From positions 186,001-250,000 of the forward strand of contig CAZCHE010000002.1 of assembly GCA_964498395.1 (NCBI GenBank): a stretch of 64,000 nt of DNA, given 5' to 3'. Below, piece by piece: positions 15,983-25,725 of the stretch. The position numbers were made by a program, and so were the translations under genes. Below the pieces are notes generated by a model, which saw only the letters and a program-made list of their open reading frames with translations, was not told the DNA's origin and made no database searches. The first letter of the stretch is position 1, and each line of letters starts with the position of its first letter. The DNA is from Parapedobacter sp964498395 (lineage in GTDB: Bacteria; Bacteroidota; Bacteroidia; Sphingobacteriales; Sphingobacteriaceae).

Positions 15983-18900
15983 ATGAACCAAAATTCGACA
16001 CAACACAAGCGTGGATGGGTGCGATTGACACCTTTTCCACTTGCACTTGCCGTGGCCATGCTTCCGGGGATGACACATGCAAACACCGATTTGGCAAACG
16101 AGCACTCACCGGCAATAACGAATGCCAAAGTGGTGCTTAACGCCGAAGCTAAACAACAGACCATTACAGGAACGGTAACAGCTGCGACCGATGGAAGCCC
16201 ATTGTCAGGGGTTTCGGTCGCGGTGAAAGGAACCTCCCGTGGTGCGGCCACGGATGACAATGGCCGGTATACGATTTCGGCTTCCTCAGGAGAAACCCTT
16301 GTATTTTCTTATTTAGGATACGTTGCCCATGAAGTCGTGGTCGGGCAAAGTACGACGGTTAATGTCCAATTGCAAGATGATACCGAGAGCCTTGATGAGG
16401 TGGTAGTCGTGGGTTACGGTACCCAAAAGCGTAAGGAAGTGACATCTGCCGTCGCTACCGTTCGCGCCGAGGATTTCAACGCCGGTGGTGCGCGTTCGCC
16501 AATGGACTTGATCCAAGGTAAAGTAGCCGGTTTGAACATTACCCGTACACAGGGGAATAATCCTAATTCAGGTGTTGCCATCCAATTGCGGGGTGTCACC
16601 TCATTAACGGGTACACGTACTCCGTTGATTGTTATCGATGGTATACCGGGTGGTAACCTAGACCTGTTGCAGCAAGATGATATCGAATCATTTGACGTAT
16701 TAAAGGACGGTTCCGCCGCCGCGATTTACGGCACCCGAGGTAACGCAGGTGTGATTTTGATCACGACAAAAAAGGGAAAGGCTGGGGAAGGTCGATTTGA
16801 CTATGCTACCTATTTTCAGCGCGAGGTGGTAGATCGTAAGCCCGAATATCTTTCCGCTTCGGATTTTAGAGATCTAATAAGCCAAGGTATTATCAATGCC
16901 AACCAAGATTTCGGCGCATCTACTGATATTTATGAAGAACTAATAGATCGGCAAAATACCAGTCAGTACCATAACCTAGCAGCGTCGGGCGGTACAGATA
17001 ATACAAATTACCGCGCTTCTATTTACTTTAACGATGCAGTAGGCATAGCTAAGCAGAGTGGGCGGGAGCAATTTGGAGGTCGGCTAAATATTAATCAGAA
17101 GGGGTTGAAAGACCGATTGACGCTCTCGATGAACTTAGCGGCAAACTTCAACAAGGCAAATTTATTGGGCGGAGGGTTTGATTCTGGTAATCGATCCACA
17201 AGTGGGGCAGACTTTGAACAGGCTATTCAGCGAAACCCTACTGCGCCTATCTATAATGAAGATGGAACATTTTTAGAAACGCAAAACTACAACAACTACA
17301 ATCCGTTAGGGAGATTGGCTCATCGGATTGCTGGTCGAAACCAGCAAACGTTTTCTGGGGATGCGCAATTGAGGTTGCAAATCATTGATGGTTTATCGGT
17401 GTCTGCTTTTGGATCCTATGTGAGGAATAATTTTAACGATCGGTTTTATCGCTCTACGTTAGATTGGGAACAGCGCCCCGCATCCGATTGGCAGGGTATG
17501 GCGTTCGCGTCGAAGCGCAACGAAGTCTCTTGGACACAAACCTTCGAATCGACCATAGATTACAATAAGACATTTAATGAAGATCACGCTGTCACAGGTT
17601 TGTTGGGATACAGCTATCAATACGCCACGAACGAGAATTTCAGCGTGAACAACAATGGCTTCACCACTGATGGTTTTTTGGACTGGAATCTTGGTGCTGG
17701 AAGCGCAATTAATAATACGCAGTTGCCAAGGCCCGGTATGGGAAGCGGCAAACAAGACAACACATTAATTGCTTTCTTTGGCCGTGCGAATTACGCATAT
17801 AAAGGTAAATACTTGTTCTCGGCCATCCTTCGTCGGGAAGGATCCTCACGCTTTGGCGCCAACCATAAATGGGGTAATTTCCCCGCCGCTTCAGTGGGTT
17901 GGGCATTAAGTGAAGAGGGTTTTCTTCGCGATGTGCGTCAGATCAATGATTTGAAACTGCGTGTAGGGTACGGGGTAACTGGTAATCAAGAAATTGATAA
18001 TTATCAATCGCTTGTTACGTTAGGCACTGGTGGAGTGTATCCTCAAAATGGGGTTTACTATCAAACCTACGGGGCTGCACGTAACCCTAACCCGAATCTA
18101 CGCTGGGAACAAAAAGCGGAGTGGAATTTCGGTGTAGATTTTGCATTGCTGAATAACCGAATCACCGGTGCTATTGATGTATACAATCGAGAGACAAAGG
18201 ATCTCTTGTATCGTTACAACGCACAACAGCCTCCGTTCGTTCGCGATCAAATATATACCAATGTCGGCTCTATTCGCAATCATGGGGTTGAGCTGCAACT
18301 TTCCGCTATAGCTATTCGCAGAGAAGGTTTTCAATGGAACATTGATTTTGCAGGTAATTCGCAAAATAACAAACTCACAAAATTATCGAGCGACGTGTTT
18401 AAAGCGAATTGGCTAGAATTTGCCGGCTTGCCTTCTCCGGGTAATTTAGGTAACGCCATTCGATTGGAGGAAGGCGGTGCGGTTGGTAACTTCTTCGGCA
18501 AACGTTATGCAGGTCTGACGGATGACGGCAAATGGTTGTTTTACAAAGCAGATGGAACAACGGGTACCGCCAGCGAAATGAATAACGATGATTTAACAGT
18601 CATCGGCAACGGCGTTCCCAAATATCAGGCATCGCTGAGTAATACGTTCAGCTATAAAGGATTTGATTTAACTGTGTTATTCAGAGGGAAGTTTGCATTC
18701 GATATTTTGAATACGAAGGAAATGTACTTTGGTAATAAAAAATGGTTACCAAACAACTTGTTGAGGAGTGCTGTCACCAAGCATGACCAGCTAGATGACG
18801 ATCCTCAATACTCCGATTATTATATTGAAAAAGGGGATTTCGTGAAATTGGATAACCTGACGTTAGGATACAATTTTACGCTAAACACCTCATATATACG

Positions 18901-19063
18901 GAATATGCGCCTCTATGTGACGGGGAGAAACATCGCGACTATCACCAAATACTCTGGGATAGATCCGGAGCTGCAAGACACTGGATTTGAACCGGGCATT
19001 GATAGTAGGAGTTTTTACCCCCGTACGCAGTCATGGGCTATTGGGTTGAATGTTGGATTCTAA
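15983..19063 (+). CDS. susC: SusC/RagA-family TonB-dependent outer-membrane transporter
   Basis: 1026 residues. Signal peptide (about 1-33, ending THA), a carboxypeptidase-regulatory-like beta domain at about 60-131 (ITGTVTAATDGSPLSGVSVAVKG), the SusC linker DEVVVVGYG (138-146), the plug domain (RSPMDLIQGKVAGLNIT... PLIVIDGIPGG... IESFDVLKDGSAAAIYGTRGNAGVILITTKKGK) and a 22-strand barrel ending in Phe (GLNVGF). It imports oligosaccharides together with its SusD lid, using TonB energy. No STN domain is present, so it probably does not signal to a FecR. SusD follows after 13 bases. The cargo is not evident. Confidence 0.95.
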   Translation: MNQNSTQHKRGWVRLTPFPLALAVAMLPGMTHANTDLANEHSPAITNAKVVLNAEAKQQTITGTVTAATDGSPLSGVSVAVKGTSRGAATDDNGRYTISASSGETLVFSYLGYVAHEVVVGQSTTVNVQLQDDTESLDEVVVVGYGTQKRKEVTSAVATVRAEDFNAGGARSPMDLIQGKVAGLNITRTQGNNPNSGVAIQLRGVTSLTGTRTPLIVIDGIPGGNLDLLQQDDIESFDVLKDGSAAAIYGTRGNAGVILITTKKGKAGEGRFDYATYFQREVVDRKPEYLSASDFRDLISQGIINANQDFGASTDIYEELIDRQNTSQYHNLAASGGTDNTNYRASIYFNDAVGIAKQSGREQFGGRLNINQKGLKDRLTLSMNLAANFNKANLLGGGFDSGNRSTSGADFEQAIQRNPTAPIYNEDGTFLETQNYNNYNPLGRLAHRIAGRNQQTFSGDAQLRLQIIDGLSVSAFGSYVRNNFNDRFYRSTLDWEQRPASDWQGMAFASKRNEVSWTQTFESTIDYNKTFNEDHAVTGLLGYSYQYATNENFSVNNNGFTTDGFLDWNLGAGSAINNTQLPRPGMGSGKQDNTLIAFFGRANYAYKGKYLFSAILRREGSSRFGANHKWGNFPAASVGWALSEEGFLRDVRQINDLKLRVGYGVTGNQEIDNYQSLVTLGTGGVYPQNGVYYQTYGAARNPNPNLRWEQKAEWNFGVDFALLNNRITGAIDVYNRETKDLLYRYNAQQPPFVRDQIYTNVGSIRNHGVELQLSAIAIRREGFQWNIDFAGNSQNNKLTKLSSDVFKANWLEFAGLPSPGNLGNAIRLEEGGAVGNFFGKRYAGLTDDGKWLFYKADGTTGTASEMNNDDLTVIGNGVPKYQASLSNTFSYKGFDLTVLFRGKFAFDILNTKEMYFGNKKWLPNNLLRSAVTKHDQLDDDPQYSDYYIEKGDFVKLDNLTLGYNFTLNTSYIRNMRLYVTGRNIATITKYSGIDPELQDTGFEPGIDSRSFYPRTQSWAIGLNVGF

Positions 19064-19076
19064 ATAAAAGCATAAG

Positions 19077-20711
19077 ATGAAAAGTTATATAAAGAAAGCA
19101 TTATATGTTGCCGCTGCTGGGATATTGGCCAGCGGAATGAATGCTTGCACAGATCTTGAAGAAAACTTGTATAGTGAATTAAATAAAAGTAACTTTTACA
19201 ACAATAAAGTAGAGGTATTGCAAGCCGCATTACGTCCATTCACACATATGCAGGCGTGGTTAGCCCCTACTGGTCAAAATGGATACTATTATCATGCGGA
19301 ACTTTCGTCAGACCAATTGGCGTGGCCTCAAAAAGGACGCCATGGGTATGATGGCGGCGACCATTTCCGTCAGCATTACCATACTTGGACCGATAATGAA
19401 GGTCGGATGCGCAGTGCGTGGACATTGATTTGGACAGGCGTTGGGTATATTAACGCTGCGTTAATGGATTTGGAACAAGTTGATCATGTTTCATTAGGGA
19501 TTTCAGATGCAGAAATGGCAGCTATATTGGCAGAATTGAAAGTGCTCCGAGCTTTTCATTATTTGAAAATCATGGAACTATGGGGCAATGTGCCGATTAT
19601 TACAACTGTCGGCGAACCATTGAATCCGCCTACACAACCCAAGGCAGAGGTGTTTAATTTCGTGAAAACGGAATTAGAGACTTATGTGCCCCAATTGTTG
19701 CCTTATTCAACAGAGTTGGTTGGTAGGGTTTCAGCCGCCGCAGGTTATGCGATGTTAGCGGAACTGTATTTGAACGCCGAATATTTTGTGGGTACGCCCA
19801 TGTGGGATGAATGTATTGCTGCTTGCGACAAAATCATCAATGGAGAAGCAGGCGGTATCGGTGGATCTCCAGCACTTGCGGATAATTTGACTGAAACATT
19901 CAGTAATACCAATCGTAGTGCGCGTGAATCACTATTCCAATTCGCATTTAGCCGCCAAGGAGGCTTCACATTTGGCTGGGGAGGGTTCTTTATGGGCTAT
20001 GATAACATCAAGGATGTCCTCAATGTCGGTTATGGTGGCTGGAATGCCTTCGTCGTGATCCCCTCGGCATTTGATGCCTATGCAGACAATGATTTGCGGA
20101 AGCAAGAATGGTTTTTGTTCGGGCCACAATACAAGTACGGAACGAATGAGCAGATTCTGGGTACAGAAGAATGGAATGGCCAACCGTTTGCTTATGTCAA
20201 TTCCATCCGCAGGGAGAGTGAAGGTGACTTTACCAGCGAGGGAAGCATGGCAGAAGGGGAAGAAAACAGCGGTGCACGTTTCCACAAATATAAAAGCGGA
20301 ACGCTGGATGATCCAAACTACCAAGAAAATCACTACATCCTGTATCGCCTTACCGAAATCTATTTCAACAAGGCAGAAGCCATCATGCGGAAGAACGGTG
20401 GTACCGCTACACAGGAAGCTGTCGATTTGATCAATGCCAGCCGCGAGCGGGCATTCACACCAGCAGACTGGCCAGCGGCGCGTTATACCACAGCTACGCT
20501 TACGATGGATGAACTATTGGCGGAACGCGGACGCGAATTTATCTTTGAGGGCAAACGCCGTACGGATATCATCCGCTTTGGTAGGTTTACCAACGGTAGC
20601 TGGTGGGATCATGAACCGACTAATGATCCGACCCGAGAGATTTATCCAATCCCGCATACGCAGCGAGCAGCAAATCCGAACTTGGAACAGAATCCTGGGT
20701 ATCCCAACTAA
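19077..20711 (+). CDS. susD: SusD/RagB-family outer-membrane lipoprotein
   Basis: 544 residues. Lipobox ASGMNAC with lipidated Cys24, then the SusD fold: TPR-like helices (ILAELKVLRAFHYLKIMELWGNVPIIT), a long ligand-binding insert, and the C-terminal signature LTEIYFNKAEAIMRKNGG...LLAERGREFIFEGKRRTDIIRFGRF followed by IYPIPHTQRAANPNLEQNPGY. It forms the surface lid over the SusC barrel and captures glycan. It is translationally close to susC (13-base gap) and is followed by a terminator at 20722. Ligand unknown. Confidence 0.95.
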   Translation: MKSYIKKALYVAAAGILASGMNACTDLEENLYSELNKSNFYNNKVEVLQAALRPFTHMQAWLAPTGQNGYYYHAELSSDQLAWPQKGRHGYDGGDHFRQHYHTWTDNEGRMRSAWTLIWTGVGYINAALMDLEQVDHVSLGISDAEMAAILAELKVLRAFHYLKIMELWGNVPIITTVGEPLNPPTQPKAEVFNFVKTELETYVPQLLPYSTELVGRVSAAAGYAMLAELYLNAEYFVGTPMWDECIAACDKIINGEAGGIGGSPALADNLTETFSNTNRSARESLFQFAFSRQGGFTFGWGGFFMGYDNIKDVLNVGYGGWNAFVVIPSAFDAYADNDLRKQEWFLFGPQYKYGTNEQILGTEEWNGQPFAYVNSIRRESEGDFTSEGSMAEGEENSGARFHKYKSGTLDDPNYQENHYILYRLTEIYFNKAEAIMRKNGGTATQEAVDLINASRERAFTPADWPAARYTTATLTMDELLAERGREFIFEGKRRTDIIRFGRFTNGSWWDHEPTNDPTREIYPIPHTQRAANPNLEQNPGYPN

Positions 20712-20721
20712 TATTGATATT

Positions 20722-20756
20722 GCCAGCAAGTTGTTACATGACTTGCTGGCTTTTTT
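20722..20756 (+). terminator. Rho-independent terminator after susD
   Basis: GCCAGCAAGT (20722-20731), loop of nine bases, ACTTGCTGGC (20741-20750), then six T. Perfect 10-bp stem 11 bases past the susD stop. Confidence 0.85.
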
Positions 20757-20761
20757 ACTAT

Positions 20762-20800
20762 ATTAGCATCGCGTAATCGAAGAAGGATTGCGTTGCTAAT
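20762..20800 (+). promoter_or_regulatory. Imperfect hairpin upstream of the Gfo/Idh gene
   Basis: ATTAGCA (20762-20768) pairs with TGCTAAT (20794-20800); an inner CGxxATC/GATTxCG pairing extends it. There is no T run. It sits between the susD terminator and the next start, in the leader of that gene. Confidence 0.35.
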
Positions 20801-20851
20801 CAAACAAGTGTCTGATAAACGGAATAGCTAAATTAATTTATTTAATATTCG

Positions 20852-22294
20852 ATGGAAAAGAGTAAAAAGACAACATCAACCTCATCTCGTAGGGACTTTA
20901 TTAAAACAGGAACCGCCGCTGCTGCAGGTTTCATGGTGGTGCCAAGACATGTCTTGGGTGGTGCCGGTTTCGTGGCACCCAGTGACAAGCTGGTCATTGC
21001 CGGAATCGGTGTCGGGGGGAAAGGGGAGTCAGATCTCAGGAGTTTCCACGATAGTGGCAAAGCAGAGATTGCCTACTTGTGTGATGTGGATGACCGCCGT
21101 GCAGCAGGTTCGGTGAAGCGTTTCCCAAATGCGAAATACTACAAGGATTTCAGGGAGATGTTGGATAAGGAGCACAAGCATATTGATGCGGTGTCTGTAT
21201 CTGGTCCTGACCACAATCACGCCATCCATGCACTTCCGGCCATGCAATTGGGCAAGCACGTGTACGTGCAAAAGCCATTGACGCATGATGTCTATGAAGC
21301 GCGGGTGCTGACCGAGGCCGCTAAAAAGTATAAAGTGGTTACCCAAATGGGTAATCAGGGTGCTTCTGGCGATGGTGTCCGTATTATGCGTGAATGGTTT
21401 GACGCCGGGTTGATCGGTGACGTACATACCATCTACACGTGGACAGATCGGCCGGTATGGCCGCAAGGTATCCAATGGCCTGCGCAAAAAGCCGATGTGC
21501 CTTCGGAGTTAGATTGGGATCTGTGGTTAGGTACTGCACCTTACCGGGACTATGTAGATAAATTGGTGCCGTTTAACTGGCGTGGATGGTGGGACTATGG
21601 TACTGGCGCGCTCGGTGATATGGGCTGCCACATCATGGAAGCCCCTTTCAGCATATTGGGTCTCCAATACGTGAAGGACGTACAAGCCAGTGTGGGGTCG
21701 GTGTATGTGGATGAATTCAAACGGGGCTATTTCCCTGAAAGCTGTCCGCCATCGAGTTATGCGGTGATGACATTCCCCAAAACTGAAAAAACCGCAGGGG
21801 ATGTGACCATCCATTGGATGGACGGTGGTATCCAACCGCAACGCCCTGAAGAACTGGGGCCGAATGAGGTGTTTGGAGACGGAGGAAACGGCATCCTCTT
21901 TATCGGTACTAAAGGTAAGATGCAAGCAGGATGCTATGCAGAAAACCCACGGTTATTGCCCACCTCGCTCACCGAGCAAAATCAATTGCCAGTGACATAT
22001 GAGCGTGTACCCGGCGGTTCGTCAGGACACTATGCACAATGGGTGGAAGCATGTATTGCCGGATATGGCAACAAACAGGTGAGTGCACCGTTTGAGATAT
22101 CCGGCCCGTTGACCGAGGCATTGCTCATGTCTAACCTGGCGATCCGTGGTTCGGATCTGCGTATCGAAAACCGCTATCCTGGCCGGAACCTCAAGTTGAT
22201 TTGGGATAATGACAACATGAAAGTGACCAACTTCGATGAGGTGAATCAATTCGTGAAACGCGAGTACCGTAAAGGATGGGAACTGTCTGTCTAA
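20852..22294 (+). CDS. Tat-exported Gfo/Idh/MocA-family oxidoreductase
   Basis: 480 residues. A twin-arginine signal (SSRRDFIKTGTAAAAGFMVV, RR at 13-14) implies export folded with its NAD(P) cofactor to the periplasm. The Rossmann half begins KLVIAGIGVGGKGESD, with the VSVSGPDHNHAIHALPAMQLGKHVYVQKPLTHD segment (QKP replacing the usual EKP); the C-terminal alpha/beta half holds WRGWWDYGTGALGDMGCHIMEAPF. Such proteins in Bacteroidota act on sugars or inositols, some as glycoside hydrolases using an NAD redox mechanism. It is downstream of susCD but behind a terminator, so it probably has its own promoter. Confidence 0.88.
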   Translation: MEKSKKTTSTSSRRDFIKTGTAAAAGFMVVPRHVLGGAGFVAPSDKLVIAGIGVGGKGESDLRSFHDSGKAEIAYLCDVDDRRAAGSVKRFPNAKYYKDFREMLDKEHKHIDAVSVSGPDHNHAIHALPAMQLGKHVYVQKPLTHDVYEARVLTEAAKKYKVVTQMGNQGASGDGVRIMREWFDAGLIGDVHTIYTWTDRPVWPQGIQWPAQKADVPSELDWDLWLGTAPYRDYVDKLVPFNWRGWWDYGTGALGDMGCHIMEAPFSILGLQYVKDVQASVGSVYVDEFKRGYFPESCPPSSYAVMTFPKTEKTAGDVTIHWMDGGIQPQRPEELGPNEVFGDGGNGILFIGTKGKMQAGCYAENPRLLPTSLTEQNQLPVTYERVPGGSSGHYAQWVEACIAGYGNKQVSAPFEISGPLTEALLMSNLAIRGSDLRIENRYPGRNLKLIWDNDNMKVTNFDEVNQFVKREYRKGWELSV

Positions 22295-22315
22295 GACAAC
22301 CTATTTACTAATAGC

Positions 22316-22353
22316 AAATGGCGGATATGAACAAGCATATCCGCCATTTTTAT
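22316..22353 (+). terminator. Rho-independent terminator (between convergent genes)
   Basis: AAATGGCGGATATG (22316-22329) and CATATCCGCCATTT (22336-22349) are a perfect 14-bp stem with a six-base loop, followed by T-rich bases. It ends the Gfo/Idh transcript and could also stop transcription from nrdF. The 120 bases from here to the nrdF stop hold no supported gene. Confidence 0.9.
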
Positions 22354-22471
22354 TTATTGCACCCCAGCACTTATCAGCCGATGACCCGGTAAGCGGAAAT
22401 GCCGAAGAAGACCTTTTCATTACCTGCTTTGCCGTGGCTCATGGTTGAGTGGAATCCACTTGCCCAGCGGG

Positions 22472-23455
22472 TTAAATACCAATCCCAGTATCCATTACAA
22501 AGTCTTCGTCTCGTAGGTGAACGATCTCGGTAGCTTTCTCATAGTTGGTTGATTTCTTGGAAAAGAAATCATGCTGGGTAGTTTCTACGTTCAGCCCATT
22601 CAATACGATGGGGTTTACTTGCTTCACCTCAAAGGTGGGTTCGAAGCCCAAGTTCATCAACGCCTTGTTGGCATTGTAGCGGACATACTCCTTCACCTCT
22701 GCGGTAAGGCCGACATCCGTGTAGATCTCTTCGGTATATTTCAGCTCATTTTCATAGAGGTCATGAAGCAGTGCCAACAGCTTGGCTTTCGAAGCTTCAG
22801 GGTTAGGGAGTTTCTTATACACGTCCTGTGCTAATAACCCAACGAAAACACCGTGGATGGATTCATCAGCCACGATTTTTTTGATGATGTCTGCGCTGGC
22901 CACCATGTGTCCTTGGCCGCAGAGCCATAGCGGGATGAAGAAACCGCTGTAAAAGAGGAATGATTCCAATAAAACAGATGCGCTCAACCCCATGAAGAGG
23001 TCTTCCTTGCTGATATCCGTATCGGCTAGCTTGCGGTAGTATTTGTCAATCGTAGAAGCCTTGAATTGGAGATACTTGTTGCCCTGCACCCAATTGAAGA
23101 TATCTTCGATATCCTGTGAAGTGGCTACCGTGGTAAAGATGGTGGAATAGGATTTGGCATGGATGGCCTCCATCATGCACATGTAGGCCAAAACCGATTT
23201 GTTTTGGAGCGAATCGATGTGGTCCATAATCTTTGGCATCCCGGTATTGCTTTGCAGGGTGTCCAGTAGGGTCAGGCCGCCTAGCGCTTTCTTATAGCAC
23301 TCCCGCATCTCCGGCGAGAGGGATTTCCAACTGTCGATATCTTTCGACGGGATATATTCGGTATCTATCCAGAATTGCTTGATATTTTGCTCCCAGAACA
23401 TCAAGGCATAATCGTTGTCCGGTTCGTTCCAATTGACTGCTTTATACTGTTTCAT
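22472..23455 (-). CDS. nrdF: Class Ib ribonucleotide reductase, beta (radical) subunit
   Basis: 327 residues, as NrdF. Metal ligands and radical Tyr are all in place: Asp65 (LLDTLQSN), Glu96 and His99 (MMEAIHAKSY), Tyr103, Glu164 (LLESFLFYSGFF), Glu198 and His201 (ADESIHGVF). The EAIHAKSYSTIFTT segment is typical of NrdF, not NrdB. The subunit houses a dimanganese(III) or diiron tyrosyl radical; NrdI supplies the oxidant for the Mn form. Last gene of nrdH-nrdI-nrdE-nrdF; the 164-base gap to nrdE is filled by CTTGYTTCTT-like repeats. Cytoplasmic. Confidence 0.95.
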   Translation of the reverse strand: MKQYKAVNWNEPDNDYALMFWEQNIKQFWIDTEYIPSKDIDSWKSLSPEMRECYKKALGGLTLLDTLQSNTGMPKIMDHIDSLQNKSVLAYMCMMEAIHAKSYSTIFTTVATSQDIEDIFNWVQGNKYLQFKASTIDKYYRKLADTDISKEDLFMGLSASVLLESFLFYSGFFIPLWLCGQGHMVASADIIKKIVADESIHGVFVGLLAQDVYKKLPNPEASKAKLLALLHDLYENELKYTEEIYTDVGLTAEVKEYVRYNANKALMNLGFEPTFEVKQVNPIVLNGLNVETTQHDFFSKKSTNYEKATEIVHLRDEDFVMDTGIGI

Positions 23456-23569
23456 ATTCCACTGAATGTTAACTGTTGTGGTGTGTGTTTATTTTTAGAC
23501 AAGAATACGAAGCGATTCTTGGTCTCCCAAGCCTGGCTTCGCATCCTTTTTTGTCTCCGGCTCCTATAG

Positions 23570-23617
23570 CCTTGTTTCTTATAGTCTTGCTTCTTGTTTC
23601 TTGCAATCTTGCTTCTA
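23570..23617 (-). repeat. Degenerate short repeat in the nrdE-nrdF spacer
   Basis: In mRNA sense the spacer just after the nrdE stop reads AGAAGCAAGATTGCAAGAAA, then CAAGAAGCAAGACTATAAG and further variants. The word GAAGCAAGA recurs at 50377-50393 in the rhaT-rhaD spacer in the same sense. Confidence 0.6.
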
Positions 23618-23619
23618 AA

Positions 23620-25725
23620 TTACGCTGAGCAAGAGACGCACTCCTCGATGGTCGACTTGCGGGTACGGGTATAGTACAGCGACTTGAGGCCCATCTTATG
23701 CGCATAAATGTAGTAACGTGCCAAATCCCTTGTCGAATCCCGAGAATTGGTATGCAGGATGGTCGAAATCCCTTGGTCTACGTGCCGTTGGATGACGGAT
23801 ACCAAACGCAATACTTTCATTTGGTCCATATCATACGCCGACTTGTAATAGAAGTAATTCTCATTGGTCAGGTACGGCATGGGGTAGTAGGTCGTACTGT
23901 CGCCGTATTCGCGCACTTCAATCGTATCTACGATTGGCATCACGGAAGCCGTAGCATTCATGATATAGGAAGTGGACTGGTTCGGTGCAATGGCCATTCG
24001 GTAGGCATGATATACTCCGTGTTCTTGTACCTGCTGTTTGAGGGTTTCCCAATCCGCTTTAGTCGGTATGGCAATGCCATCGAATAGTTCAGTGACCTTG
24101 ATGGTGGTCGGGAAATGGTCTTGCTTGATGTATTTATCAAAATACGAGCCATCGGCATAGGCCGATTTTTCAAAGCCCAAGAAGGTCGTCTTCCGTTCGC
24201 GAGCAATTTCCATAGACGCTTGTAGCGAATAGAAGTTGACCATCATGAAAAACACATTGGCGAAATCCAATGCCTCTTCGCTTTCATACATGATGAAGTT
24301 TTTGGCCAGGAACCCATGTAAGTTCATGGCACCCAAACCTACGCTATGTAATTCCCTGTTGGCTTTCTGGATAGACGGTACCATCGCGATATCCGTCACA
24401 TCAGACACCATGGTGAGGGCATGCATGGCCGTTTTCACGGCTTGCTCGATACGCTTGTTGTCCATGACGGTGGCGATGTTGAGCGAACCCAAGTTACAGG
24501 AGATACCGTAACGGATGGTGTCTTCCTGTCCGTAGATGTTGATATCCGATACTTCAGATACCTGCATGATTTCCGTGCATAGGTTGGAGAATTTAACTTT
24601 TCCTATGCCGTTCAATGCATGTTGGCGATTGGCGTTTTCCTTGAAGAAAATGTATGGGTACCCACTTTCCTTTTGCGTCTGCGCGATTTTGACCAACAGG
24701 TGGCGGGCATTGATTTTTTTCTTCTTGATTTTGGAATTGGTGATGAGCTCGTCATACATCTCATCCATGTCCAGTTCATCCAGGTACTTGCCGTATTCCT
24801 GCATCACGGTATGTGGGTGGATGAGGTAACACGGTTCATCCTTGGCGGCTAATTCCATGAACTTATCAGGGATGATGACACCAATGGAGAGTGATTTGAT
24901 GCGGACTTTTTCGTCTACGTTGATTTTCTTGCAATCCAAGAACTCTTCAATATCAGAATGGAAAATATTCAGGTATACGGCCCCCGCACCCGGGCGTTGG
25001 CCGAGTTGATTGGCATACGAAAAGGTATCCTCTAGGATTTTCATGATGGGCAGTACCCCTCCGGCACGTCCTTCCACACCTTTGATGGCCTCGCCACGCG
25101 CTCTGATTTTGGAAATGTTGAATGAAACACCACCGCCAATGGAAGAGAGTTTCATGGCCGAATCCACGGCATAACCAATGCCATTGAGGTTGTCACCGAT
25201 TTCATCAAGGAAGCAGGAAACCAATTCGCCGGAACGCTTTTTACCGGCGTTGAGGAATGTAGGCGTAGCGGGTTGGTATTCTTGATTGATGAGCAATTCA
25301 GCATACTGAAGTGCCTTGTCTACCCCTTGGTGGCGGGCAAGGAAAAGTGACACAGCGGCCACGCGGTCTTCGTAACGCTCCAAGAATTTTTCGCCCGAGT
25401 CGTCGCGCAAGGCATAACTCTGGAAAAACTTGAATGCGCTCATGAATGAAGGGAAACGGAACTTTTTACCGGCGATAAAATGATACACCTGCTCCATCTC
25501 TTCAAATGTGAACCATTCGTAGAAGTTGATGTAATAGTTGTGCTCGATGAGGTAGTCTATCTTTTCCTTTAAGGTGTAGAAGAAAACCGTGTTTTTATTG
25601 ACGTATTCCAAAAAATAAGCGCGCACGGCTTCTTTGTCCTTATGCAGACTAAACTCGTCATCATGTTTGACCATGATCTCATTATTGAGCAAAATCCAGC
25701 TCTTTGCTACCTCGTTTGTTACCAT
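23620..25725 (-). CDS. nrdE: Class Ib ribonucleotide reductase, alpha (catalytic) subunit
   Basis: 701 residues. It reduces NDPs to dNDPs for DNA synthesis. Visible elements: the N-terminal start MVTNEVAKSWILLNNEIMVK typical of NrdE (no ATP-cone), substrate-site Cys in SGELVSCFLDEI, GGGVSFNISKIRARG, the Cys/Asn/Glu catalytic loop around NLCTEIMQVSE and ISCNLGSLNI, PNQSTSYIMNATASVMPI, and the redox-active C-terminal tail ECVSCSA (Cys696 and Cys699). The start overlaps nrdI by 44 bases, indicating coupled translation. Absence of the N-terminal ATP-cone fits class Ib and suggests no dATP inhibition through that domain. Confidence 0.95.
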   Translation of the reverse strand: MVTNEVAKSWILLNNEIMVKHDDEFSLHKDKEAVRAYFLEYVNKNTVFFYTLKEKIDYLIEHNYYINFYEWFTFEEMEQVYHFIAGKKFRFPSFMSAFKFFQSYALRDDSGEKFLERYEDRVAAVSLFLARHQGVDKALQYAELLINQEYQPATPTFLNAGKKRSGELVSCFLDEIGDNLNGIGYAVDSAMKLSSIGGGVSFNISKIRARGEAIKGVEGRAGGVLPIMKILEDTFSYANQLGQRPGAGAVYLNIFHSDIEEFLDCKKINVDEKVRIKSLSIGVIIPDKFMELAAKDEPCYLIHPHTVMQEYGKYLDELDMDEMYDELITNSKIKKKKINARHLLVKIAQTQKESGYPYIFFKENANRQHALNGIGKVKFSNLCTEIMQVSEVSDINIYGQEDTIRYGISCNLGSLNIATVMDNKRIEQAVKTAMHALTMVSDVTDIAMVPSIQKANRELHSVGLGAMNLHGFLAKNFIMYESEEALDFANVFFMMVNFYSLQASMEIARERKTTFLGFEKSAYADGSYFDKYIKQDHFPTTIKVTELFDGIAIPTKADWETLKQQVQEHGVYHAYRMAIAPNQSTSYIMNATASVMPIVDTIEVREYGDSTTYYPMPYLTNENYFYYKSAYDMDQMKVLRLVSVIQRHVDQGISTILHTNSRDSTRDLARYYIYAHKMGLKSLYYTRTRKSTIEECVSCSA

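Noticed and set aside
22374..22470. Short minus-strand frame downstream of nrdF (MSHGKAGNEKVFFG...)
   Set aside because: It reads protein-like but has only 22 codons, no promoter or ribosome site, and overlaps the tail of nrdF in another frame.
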